Assembly (NCBI RefSeq): GCF_025118155.1
Contig: NW_026251407.1
Coordinates: 124,001 to 188,000, forward strand
Direction of reading: 5' to 3'
Length of the DNA: 64,000 bases
Source of the DNA: Cokeromyces recurvatus
Lineage: Eukaryota; Mucoromycota; Mucoromycetes; Mucorales; Mucoraceae
A program made the position numbers and the translations under genes. Position 1 is the first letter of the stretch. Each line of letters starts with the position of its first letter. The notes beneath the pieces were generated by a model that saw nothing but the letters and a program-made list of their open reading frames with translations, was not told the origin of the DNA and ran no database searches. Of this stretch, positions 11,339 to 22,131 are shown in pieces.

Positions 11339-13744
11339 TTATTTATGCTTCTTGGAACGCCTCTTGTTTTTTGAAGGCTTTTGAGTAGTCTTTTTAACAT
11401 CAATACGCACATCTTCATTTCCTTCTTCTTCTTCTTCTTCTTCTTCTTCATTTGACGATATAACATTAACAGCTACAATACATTCTTCTTTATTTTGTTT
11501 TCTATTTTCGATTACTGGTTCTAATTTTTCTCTTGTAATAATACTCTTTGCTCTTTTTATAGTATCAATGTCCTTGATGTCTTCATCCTCTTCTTCTAAA
11601 ATATTATTTATATACACATAAGCATCTCCAAATAGTTCTCTCCAACAAGAGGTTCTATTATCATCGCCTAATGGTACTAATTAAAATAGTAAATTCAGTA
11701 ATTATTATTATTTTCCCAGTCCATCTTGCTTACCATTGCTGCTTAAATTATCAATAGCCCTAATAATGTGACGTTGAACGTCAGATTTAGATACTTGACC
11801 CATTGATACTAGTGTAGGTAAGACATTAAAACAATCCTTATCTCCAACCTTTTTATCATTAAATAGCATCACTTCATTATTCTCTTCTACAAATACATAA
11901 ATCATATTAATAGATCATTATCTACAGCATAATCATTTTTTACCATAAAGTGCAAGATTTGCTAAACAGCGAGCAACATGCCTAAGGATCTCTGTATGAG
12001 TAGGGAAATTCGTGAAAACATTACAAATATATCTTAATAAATGAGGCTGTGACATCAAGTTAACCTGTGATTCATCTATTCAAAAAAAAAAAAAAAAAAG
12101 TTATAAAATACGTGTGTATGCGTCTTACAATGACTTACTGTTTGTTGCAAAATTTGCCTAACAATATATATGCTTAGTTTATAATAAACGAATAATAATA
12201 ATGGTAAAACTCACTAAAGCACAACACACATGAGAGACAGCTGCAGAGTGAATGACTGACTGTTGCTCTCTATTTTTAATTTGCCTTATGTCTAGCTGCG
12301 GTAAATAATAAAAAATATCCTTTAATCGGGTTTCTGTATCCATTTCTTTTTCAGGTAGAATAGCAAGAATAGATATTAATGCTCTAGATCCGTCGCCACA
12401 CAAGAGGACTGGCTTATATTTATCTATTATAATTTTATATCAGTAATAGGTTATTTTTATCTATTTATCTATCTATATTCATACCATTTCGAAGAGATAA
12501 ATAGGCTATCGTCTTTGCTGCATATTTTCGTACTTCACTATTTGAAGATCGAAGTAAAGTTGATAACTTATTCGTTTCTTGTATTTCTTCAATAATATTT
12601 ATTTGTAAAGAAATGAGTGAACTAATGGATGATATAGTCTTGGATGCAAGACTTTGTATTATATTCACTCGACTCATCGTTTGCTCATCTCCTTCAGTAA
12701 TATCAAATGTAGCAAGCATTAATAATGTATTGAACACATTATCTGAAATAACTTCTTTTTGACTTAAAATACCCGCTCTCGAAAGCTGATATATAATATG
12801 CGTACAATTGATAATGATCTCTAACATGATACTTGTTTGAGAAGTAGTATCTGTTGATGATTCTGTTAAATGAATTGAATTTGTTGAAGAATTTTTATTA
12901 CTATTTTGCTGTATTTTAGTGGTATAATGTTGAATAAGTGCAAGTAAAGGAGGCAATGCCCATTTAGTGATAATAACAGGTCGAATAGATTCTATTTACT
13001 ATTTGTATTAATTACAGGCAAATATTATTATTATAAAGACTTTACCTTTTTCTGATAACATAGCTAATATAGTGGTTGTTAAATGTTGCAATTCTATATC
13101 TTTTGATGAACGACAAAGCCAAATAAGTGCATCTATACCACCATATACCACCATATTATGTAAGTCTTTTTCTATCATTCATGTTAATATTTAAGTTTAT
13201 AGAAATTAATTATCTTTTACCATTGTCTTTTTCTGTTAATTCTAATAGACCTCTAACTCCATGCATCTGTTTTATAAATAGAATTTAGTTTATTCAGCAT
13301 CTATATTCCGATTTATTTACCTGAGTAGAACGTCCATGATCCTCATCGATAGAATAAGTTACAAGATAGGCAACATCAAAGCAACCATTACAAACTCGAA
13401 CTGGCTTTGTACCATAACCTAGTTGAGGTAAAGGGACATTTCGAGCAGAACAGTCATGACAAAATATATTACCACTATACTAGAAACTTTAGTTTTTACT
13501 TTTATCGAAAAAAAAATAGATAATAAATATTGTTACCAATTTCTACAATGATGCTTTAATGATGGTATTATAGAAAAAAAAAAAGTAAGGTTATTATCTA
13601 AATCTATCTTTAAAAGACATATTTTACCCTTCGTTTTAAAGCGCTAAATGCACTATTACATGAAGAGCAATGAGATACATCTATATCATTGACCCAGATA
13701 GGTCGAGGTAATAGAAAAGTTATATGATCTTCGTATACTTGCAT
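11339..13744 (-). CDS. FYVE zinc finger plus armadillo-repeat protein
   Basis: Eleven exons on the minus strand: 13744-13628, 13553-13537, 13474-13321, 13266-13221, 13165-13046, 12991-12485, 12423-12215, 12157-12139, 12075-11944, 11886-11734, 11667-11339, total 1803 bases, 600 residues. The N-terminus is a FYVE finger: WVND, CSSCNSAFSALKRR, RHHCRNCGNIFCHDCS, ending VRVCNGCFD; FYVE domains bind phosphatidylinositol 3-phosphate on endosomes. Residues about 95-490 form helical ARM/HEAT-like repeats, with ANFATN, LANLALY and AIDNLSSNG as typical turns. The C-terminus is acidic (poly-Glu) then basic (KNKRRSKKHK). Two internal exons are only 17 and 19 nt; they are supported because they restore the RHHCRNCGNI motif and an ARM CALANFATN motif. 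Likely an endosomal scaffold; exact role unknown. Confidence 0.8.
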
Positions 13745-13951
13745 TTATAAAAAAAGAAAGGAAAATAATAATAATAATAATAATAATAATGAATTGTTAT
13801 CATGCAGATGATGATGACCTATAACCAATTAGCCAATGAAATAATAGTATGACAACTTTCAATCTCAAAATACAAGTAATAGTAACAGCAGGTCTTTATC
13901 AGAAAGTTTTTTTTTTTTTTATAATTATTATTATTATTTTGTATTATTTTT

Positions 13952-15372
13952 ATGTCTGTTAAAACGTTTAGGACAATGTCTAACGTATTAGCTTCTTCTT
14001 CACTTTTTAAACTTGCACTTGTTCAAATAGGTGCAGGCTTTGATAAATCTAAAAATTTATCTCATGCTAAAGCAAAAATTCTCGAAGCTGCTAAAAATGG
14101 AGCTCAAGTTGTTGTTTTGCCTGTAAGCATTGTAAATTAACAAGAAATAACAAATCGTTCATTTTTCTTTTTTGGATAGGAATGTTTTAATTCTCCCTAC
14201 GGCACTAAATATTTTCCTGAATATGCTGAGAATTTAGAAGGAGGGGAATCAGTAAAAATGTTGTCAGATGCTGCTAAGGTAAAAAAAAAAACATCTATAA
14301 TCTTGTAATTTCTCTCTTTTTTTTTTTTTTTTTTTTTTTTTTCTTACGTTTTTTGTATGCTTTAGGAAGGAAATGTATACCTTATTGGTGGTAAAACATT
14401 ACTATTATAGATATTATATTATGTTATATTAATCGCATAAATAGGATCTATTCCTGAAAAGGAGGAATCCACAGGTAAAATATATAATACTTTGACAGCT
14501 TATGATCCTTTTGGAAAAATGATTGCAAAGCACCGCAAAGTTCATCTTTTTGATATTGATATTACTGGCCAGATAAGATTTAAAGTGAGTAATAAGGTAT
14601 GATGCTATATAAATAACTGACTTTTATGATGTAATAAGGAAAGTGATGTTTTATCAGAAGGAGATTGGTTAACTCATATAGAAACAAGTAATGTATATAA
14701 ATGAACGAAAAAAAAAAAGGCTTATTAAATTATAATCTGTAGAATACGGTAAACTTGGTGTCGGTATTTGCTATGATATGAGGTTCCCAGAAATGGCTAT
14801 GATCGCTGCTCGTAAAGGTTGCTTAGCAATGATTTATCCTGGTGCATTTAATATGACAACAGGACCACTACACTGGGAATTATTACAACGTGCAAGGTAA
14901 AAAAAAAGAAAAGAAAACGATAGAACTGCATTCATTTGTTTGTTTGTTTTATTTTCTTATATGTATAATTTATTTACTAGAGCTGTTGATAATCAAATGT
15001 ATGTTGCTGCTTGTGGACCAGCAAGAGATGTAAATGCAGACTATGTTGCATGGGGACATTCAACTATTGTAGATCCAAAGTAAAGAAACAATGTATAATA
15101 ATAGATAAATAATAATCATTAGTCTATTTTAGAGGGGAAGTGATAGCTACTTGTGATGAAAAAGAGACAATTATTTATGCTGATATTGGTATATAATTTT
15201 AATTATGTATAACGTATATAATATCTATTAACCTATCATCATAGATCCTGCTAACGTTCAGACTTATCGTAAATATTTACCTCTTTATGATCAACGTAGA
15301 TTTGATATTTACGGTGATGTTGCAGAAACGGTGGTTGTTCATAAAGACGGTACTGTTACAAAGAAGGTGTAA
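13952..15372 (+). CDS. NIT2: Omega-amidase / nitrilase-family hydrolase, Nit2 type
   Basis: Carbon-nitrogen hydrolase of the nitrilase superfamily; Nit2 enzymes deaminate alpha-ketoglutaramate and alpha-ketosuccinamate in glutamine/asparagine salvage. Multi-exon (first exon 13952-14122, second from 14180). Catalytic triad visible: Glu in [13 protein letters not shown], Lys in [12 protein letters not shown], Cys in [12 protein letters not shown]; further family motifs are [32 protein letters not shown] and the C-terminal [15 protein letters not shown]. First ATG gives a 8-residue basic leader (MSVKTFRT) before a second ATG at 13976; the leader could be a weak mitochondrial signal, or translation may start at the second. 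Introns 2 and others contain long A or T runs next to splice sites. Divergently transcribed from the FYVE/ARM gene over about 200 bases; converges with the ZZ/EF-hand gene, whose stop is only 40 bases away. Confidence 0.92.
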
Positions 15373-15412
15373 TAAAAGACATTTTTTATTTTTGAAGGAA
15401 AGGGAAAATAAT

Positions 15413-17296
15413 CTAAAATACAGTGCCTAAGGCTTCAAACCAACTCACAATACTTGAGTCTGTTTGAACACATTCTTTAAACTCTTCAAAATTTATATAT
15501 CCTTTCTTTTCAGTTTTTATGCTTTTAAATGTTTTGTCTACCATTTCATTAATAGCTCCTTGTGACATTGTCTCCATAATAGGGAATTTTTCTTCCCAAG
15601 CCTTCCTGCCAGGTATCTCTTGCTTCTTTTCATCATTCTCTTTAGTAATAGGTAATGACAATCGTTGACTATCCGAACGTGAAACATGATTGGCTATATC
15701 ATCCACTTGTGATTTAGAAGCATCTGAGAGTGCCTGTGCCTGTTCAGCTTCTATTGCATACTGTCTTAGGAAATGGTCCTCTTTTATCGGATAACGTCTC
15801 TTTCTTTTTTTCCTAGAACTACTAGATGGTCCTGCTTCAGATAGATAATTAATGGATGCAGTGTTACTATTTGTTTCTTCATCACTGTCATTATTATCAC
15901 TTTGATTTCTATCAGAGGTTGTAGTAGAAGGCATGGCTACATTAAATGCTGCACTAACAGGTTGGGAAGCAGAAAATTCAAAGGAATCCATCATTTCATC
16001 TTCCATAGCGCTTACAACATCTCTTACAAGTTCCATTGATAGATAAAAATAGGATTTATACATTCGATAAAGTTCATCTCTTGAAATATACCCATCTTCA
16101 TCTAAATCATATCCTTTAAATGCATCTATTATATACATAATGAGTTCATTCTTTTCCAGTCTTTCTTTACATCTATAGCTTACACTCGATTTTCTCATCT
16201 AGATTTCCTTTACAAAGAACACTTAGACCTGCAATAAATTCTGAAAAACTAATAACATTATCTTTATCTTGATCAAAAAATGTAAAGATTCTTTCAGTAA
16301 TTAGATTCTTTTCTAAACCTAAAGGTCCTAAGCATTGCTCAAATGTCTCTCGATCTATACCCCCTTCATCTCTATCCACTGTTGAAAGTGATTTAAATTG
16401 TTCATATAGTGCTTCCAATTCTACTTGATCAACTATCAAAAAAAAAAAAACATTATTTTCTTGTTATATTCATTATCAAACTACTAGCCTACAATGTGAA
16501 GCATGCTGTAATTCACGATATTTCTCTATTGATATAGGCGGTTTGTTATGATGCTTTCCAGGATAAAATGTCGGTAATAGTGCACTTCGTGGATTGGCTA
16601 GTGGTGGAATAGGTATTCTAATTTTCAAAAATACATGTGTATTAATGTGGCTATTCGCTCCTTCACACATTTCACAAAGATCGAAATCAACACAGTTGGC
16701 GCATTTATATCGAACGCCGCGAATAGGTGACATGTTACATTTATTGCAAGTAATTCCACCTTTATAATAAAATGATTAAGTAAAAGAGAGATAGAGAGAG
16801 AGAGAGAGAGAAAAAAAAGCGACTGATAGTTGATATGAATGTACTTACGATGAATGAATCCTTCTACAACATCAAGATTAGTTTTTTATTTTATTTTATT
16901 TTTTTTTTAAAGAAAAAAAGGGAATATAATTACTATCATACCTTTACGAGATTGATTTTCTGAAATAGCATGTAACAGATTAAGTAGATTACGATTATCA
17001 TCTTCACTCCATTCTTTAAATAATGATAGCACTTTATTATCTGCATCATCTTCAACTTCTGAAAGTGAAGCCAATGGCTCATTTTCATTATTGACAGGCG
17101 ATGATCTATTTCTTCTTCTACGAACGGTTCGAGAACGACGAAGTCGACTCGATCTATTATTTATTGCTTCTGTTGTTGTTGTGGTACTGTTAGGTACATC
17201 ATGTCGAGATCTATAATGTGAAAACGCTGCGATAGCTGCAATACCAGTTAATGCACCTGATATGACCAATATTGCTTTTGATATCCGAGGTGCCAT
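15413..17296 (-). CDS. Membrane-anchored ZZ zinc-finger and EF-hand protein
   Basis: Five exons: 17296-16942, 16863-16849, 16759-16493, 16432-16184, 16125-15413, total 1599 bases, 532 residues. Order: N-terminal hydrophobic anchor (ISKAILVISGALTGIAAIAA, residues about 6-27); Arg/Ser-rich linker (RRSRTVRRRRNRSS); a ZZ-type zinc finger (GITCNKCNMSPI...YKCANCVDFDLCEMC) around residues 125-165; then EF-hands, the clearest being FDQDKDNVISFSEF and YDLDEDGYISRDEL, plus a degenerate C-terminal one (KTEKKGYINFEEF). A disordered segment with basic KKRKRRYP sits between them. Predicted to be a calcium sensor tethered to a membrane facing the cytosol. Exon 2 is only 15 nt, needed to join the frame into EGFIHRGITCNKC. 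Function is otherwise unknown. Confidence 0.85.
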
Positions 17297-17506
17297 ACTA
17301 TTATATGTAATAAACAATGAAAATAATAATAAAAAAAAAATAAATAAGGAAGCAGAAGACAAACTGATACAATTAAATGCAACAACTTGTATACATGTAT
17401 ATATATATATATATAACGGTGTGTATGTAGTGTTATAGGAATGCTTAAGAATAATTCTATCTAAATAGTGTGTGTATTTTTTTTTTTTATCTTTTTATAA
17501 TTTAAA

Positions 17507-18853
17507 ATGATTGGACCAACGATCCCTGACCATCTTTTAAAAAAGAGACATCATAACGAAGCAGAAATTCCAATTTCACTTTCTGGGGATGAAGATACAG
17601 ATCCAATGATGGGTCCACAACTACCTACTGATTCATTAAAAAACAAGCAAGTAGAAACTATGAATAATACTGATGAAATCAACCATTCTAAAGACGAACA
17701 AGATACAGATCAATCAATTGGTCCGCAAATACCTATAGAGTTATTAGCCAAGAGACAAACTACTCATAATGCTGACGAAATCAGTATTTCGGATGACGAC
17801 ATTGAATTTCAAACTGATCAACACAGTATTGAAGATAAAAAGAAAGTCGTTGAACAGCAAATGAGTTCAGTAGAGAAGATAGAAACAGTTGGACCCCACA
17901 TTCCACAAGATATCTTAAACAAAAGCAAAATGGAAAATAGAAACAGTGATGAAGAAGCAGAAACAGATTCTGATGATTATGCACCAGCATTACCACCTGA
18001 TTTGCTTGAAGAACGTCGCAAACAACAGCAACAGCAACAGCAGCCTACATCCAGAAGACGTAGACCCGTAGGACCAAGTCTTCCTCCTTCTACAAGCTTT
18101 TCTGCCCTGCAAGACAATGACGACGATTTTGTCATAGGTCCAACATTACCAAGGAATTATAACCCAGAAGAAGAATCAAAATATTCTGCTATTCAAGCTA
18201 TTGAAGAACGTGCACGTCAAAGTAAAGAAGCCTTAGAAGCAAAAGTGGGTATTTAACATGGGTGTCACACACATGTCTATATTTATTTATTTATTTATTT
18301 ATTTTAGAAAGAAGCAGAAAGTTCGACTAAAATAGAAAGACCTGAGTGGATGTTAGTTCCTCCTGAAGTTGACTATCTTAAAAATGCAAATTCATTAAGA
18401 TCAAGACAATTTTCAAATAAGTCAGTGTCTCAAATTGACAATAGTAGTTGGACAGAGACACCTAGTGATAGACAGAATTCATTAAATGGACAAGGCTCAG
18501 GGAAAACAAAAAAGCCACAAACAGAAGAGAGCTATGTGAATAGACAAGCAGAGATGGAAATGAGAAGAAACATTGAAGCCTATAACGTAAAGTTAAAGTG
18601 TGTGTGTACAAGTATTTTATTAATTAATTTATATATGTAGAAACATGAAAGACCTATGTCTTTATTAGAGATGCATCAACTAAAAAAGAGGAAGAAAGTA
18701 TCTTCAGCTGACGATGTTAGAAATCGACCTTTTGATCGAGAAAAGGATCTTTTAGGGAGTCGAAAATTGGACAGAAAGCAGAAGAAAGAATTATTTAAAC
18801 AAACAACTCAACTTGGTCAGAATTTTGGTTATGGAAGTAAATCATTCTTGTAA
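17507..18853 (+). CDS. GPALPP1: GPALPP motifs-containing protein (DUF3752)
   Basis: Three exons 17507-18244, 18308-18586, 18641-18853, giving 409 residues. The N-terminal half has repeated short motifs: IGPTIPDHLL, MGPQLPTDSL, IGPQIPIELL, VGPHIPQDIL, YAPALPPDLL, VGPSLPPS, IGPTLPRNY, spaced by acidic Ser/Asp segments. The C-terminal half is the DUF3752 region: RPEWMLVPPEVDYL, then KHERPMSLLEMHQ and FDREKDLLGSRKLD...KELFKQT, ending GYGSKSFL. The family (human GPALPP1/LLDBP) is nuclear and of poorly known role, possibly linked to RNA processing. Family membership is secure from both halves. Confidence 0.88.
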
Positions 18854-19163
18854 ATAAGTCAACAATAATAGTAGCTTATATGCCGTCCATAAAGTAAATA
18901 CTTTACATCTATGTGTTTTTAAACATAATTCCAAGCTATAATAATAAATAATATGGTTATGGTATTTATACAAATGAATATCAATATTCAAAGTGTAATA
19001 TGTCCGGATATGTGACCTAGATTATTTCACTGTGGATTAATAGTGTATTGTATTTGATATACTGCCAATATATTTATAAGAAAGAAATAACGGTATTACT
19101 GCATATATGTTAATATACAGATAATGTAAATTTATTCAAATTGTTCACTGCCATATTATATAT

Positions 19164-19201
<38 letters not shown>

Positions 19202-19236
19202 TTTCTTTTCTTTTTGAATAGTCATTTTCCTTTTAT
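18854..19236. other. Convergent 3' flank with poly(T) tract
   Basis: Between convergent GPALPP1-like and RABL6-like genes. AT-rich, no coding signal. Contains a run of about 33 T at 19167-19199. Confidence 0.4.
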
Positions 19237-21488
19237 TTATTTGTTCGCATTTTGTCTCTTCTTCTTATTAGACTTCTTTTTGGAATGCTTCTTCTTTTTA
19301 GAAGAGCTGTTTTCTTCTCGTTTTTGCTGAGAATTCTAAATATAAATATATCGTTTAAATATTGATTTTATAACACTTTGTTAAATACTTTACCTCCTTA
19401 TCATCATCTGTTGTAACTGACCATGGGTTTTCGGTTGCTGCTTCAACCTTTTCTCCAATTTCTTCATAATGAAAGGTTGGAGAATCTATAAATGGACTTG
19501 ATATCTGTTCAAGTGGCGATGACATAAGTGATATTGAATGAACTCTATGTATCACATTATCTTCATCTTCACTATTCGATATTACTTCAGGCTCTCGATT
19601 CCATATATCATTAAAATCACTTTTAAATAGAGGTGCTGATTGATAAGAGTGAGATGGCTGTTCTTCTTCTTCTTCTTTTTCATTGTCTTGTTTAGTAGAA
19701 GCAGACTCATGGTTATAAAATAAAGTCGGTTCAATATCTTCATCGTCTAAAACCATTGGATTTCCAGGACCCTCATTATCAGATTCATTTTGTTGTGGTG
19801 AGGATTGTAGATGAATTGTTCCTGAATCTTCACCAAACCAATCATCAGCTAATTCATCCCCTATATCAATAGCAGGTGGTACTTCATCTGATATTAATTG
19901 AATATTATCTTCTATTATTGTTCTTACAGGCTCTGTGGGTGGAGATTCGGTTTTATCTAATATTGTTGGATCTATACATATATAAAGTGAGTTCTATTGA
20001 GTTTTACTAAACGATTTATAAACATACGATCTACTGCAATTGCTTCTAGCTCTTGATCCCAAACAGATCTCATTTCTTCTTGTTGTCTTGCTAGACGTAG
20101 ATCTGAAGCTATATTGACTATGATTAGGACATGTTTTCTAATATGTATACATATATATATATATCTTACGTTGATTAAAATTGTCTTGACCTTTTCTTCT
20201 ATGCATTTCATCTGGAACATGATCATCTGTATCCAAAACTTCTAATAAATCAACAATTTCTACTGCTTTTAATTCAATTTGCTTATTTAATGATTCGATC
20301 TATATACATATATATATATATATATATAATGAATATATAAAGAATTGCTCTTCTATTTTTACTTTAATACTGACCATGAGTTGTAAAAAGGGAACTCCAA
20401 GGTATTCATAAATATATTTTAGCCCCATTCCTGTTTGCATGCTAGTTTCTGCATATCGAATCAAGTTTGGTTTTATTGCACCTTTTTTAATTCTTTCTTG
20501 ATTATGCTGATATAATGTTGCATGAATTGTATCTAATTCTACTTTACGCTCTTGTCTATCAAAATAATATTTTTAAATAAACAATATATACATATATAAA
20601 AGAGTCTATTTACATCTTATCACAAAAGTTACCCTATAATAATAATATATTGTTAATAAGTAAAATTTATAATCTTTGCTGTAATAACTCACAAGCACAA
20701 GAACAGATACTGTTTCAGGAACATTTTCTAATTCTTTATTTACATAGTCAAATGTCCATGGTTTAGTAATATCAAATATTAAAATAGCAGCATGTGTATT
20801 TCGATACACATTTACAGTTGTAGCATCTAATCCCATTGAAGGATCTGACTCATCTCTTTGTTCCTGCGATGATTCTTTTGGAGTCATTTCATTATGCTCC
20901 AGTTTAATACCCATATTTGGTTTTACTGTATTGGATTTGTTATGTGCCTTATCTACGACATCCCAAACCTCAATTTTTACAATATCATTTGAATCTAGTC
21001 ATATAATTAGATGAATTTCATATATATATTTATGTGACATTTACCTTTATAACGCCAAGGAATATTTGCCACTTGAATCTGTGGTGTGGAGGAGTAATTA
21101 CTATCAAATTCAGCACCTTGAAGACGTTGAACTTGAATGAAGAGTTAATGTATACAAATATATGATGCTTGCATAAAATTCATTATTTACATAGATTTGA
21201 TTTGCCCGTCATGACATCACCACGTAAGATGATTTTCACTAACAAGAAGAGGTTATAATCGTAGTTTAATATGGATATGTATATACATATATATTGTTAT
21301 GAACAAACATACTATTATACTGAACTCCTTTTCGAAAAGCGTTACTCATCGTTTTAAAGGATTTCGGTGTTGTTTCAGGAATAACAGTTGTAGGCACCGA
21401 TTCCTAATCATATATATTAACATTGAATAGTTAAAAGGAGGGTAAATAGTTGTACCTTTTTTGTTCCAAATGACCATAAAAAGTTCAT
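19237..21488 (-). CDS. Rab-like GTPase, RABL6/Parf type
   Basis: Multi-exon minus-strand gene starting MNFLWSFGTKK at 21488 and ending in a basic tail NKKRRQNANK at 19237. The N-terminal G domain shows the P-loop RGDVMTGKSNL, then FQRLQGAEFDSNYSSTPQIQ (switch region), VKIEVWDVVDKA in place of the usual DTAG, and ILIFDITKPWTFDYV. The GNFCDK segment stands where NKxD is expected, as in other RABL6-like proteins with atypical base recognition. After residue about 300 the protein is acidic and disordered, with a Lys-rich terminus (KKKKHSKKKSNKKRR), a RABL6 hallmark. One exon (20633-20614) is only 20 nt. RABL6 proteins are linked to cell-cycle control in animals; the fungal role is unknown. Individual internal exon edges are less certain than the overall model. 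Confidence 0.82.
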
Positions 21489-21574
21489 TTTATTATTATA
21501 GTCGTGTAAATAATAATAATAAAAAATAAAACTAAGAAAAAAAAAAAAAGAGCATTATAGAATAATAATAAATA

Positions 21575-22131
21575 TTAAATATGCACATCATCATCGTGAC
21601 TTGCAGTTATTCTTTTTCTCATAAAGACATGAACATGAGGTAAACGAGGTATACTTTGCAACTCAGGAGGATTAACAAAATAAACCCATTCCCAAACTGA
21701 ACTTCCATAATTCTTTTCTAATAGTGATTCAACAAAATCAGCAGCTAAAGGTTCCTTTGACCAAATCAGAACATGTTCAATACCAGGATCAATTGAATAT
21801 GGAAAGTCATTTGGCAAAATTAAAAAGTTAGAGTCTGAAGAAAAATGAATCTTTTCTTTCAATAAATAATTTTCAACAGAACCATATTTATTGATAGTAG
21901 CCTTAGTCCACTTTCGATAAATATCTTGACCTGCCTTATTTCTACGTAGTTGACTAACTTGGTTTATAGCTATAATAATAATTAATAAGTAAAATAGTAT
22001 TGAAAGAGAAGAGGCGGGGGGGAGGGGAAGAAAAGTAGTTTTCAAGAAATATTACAAACATAGTGAACAATCTCCTCCCATGAATGAACATGGTCAGTAA
22101 AAATAACTTCTTCTGTCACAGGTGGTGCCAT
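21575..22131 (-). CDS. DUF3605-family protein
   Basis: Two exons, 22131-22056 and 21969-21575, 156 residues (MAPPVTEEVIFTDHVHSWEE...). The splice junction joins HYV to SINQVSQLRRN using donor GTAATA. Motifs: LRRNKAGQDIYRKWTK, ILPNDFPYSIDPGIEHVLIW, and VNPPELQSIPRLPHVHVFMR. These match the fungal DUF3605 family, small cytosolic proteins of unknown biochemical function (related to N-acetylglucosamine-induced protein 1 in Candida). The DFPY...HxLIW and VNP...S+P+ +HxH pattern is characteristic. It is oriented tandemly upstream of the RABL6-like gene with under 90 bases between the two. Confidence 0.8.
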
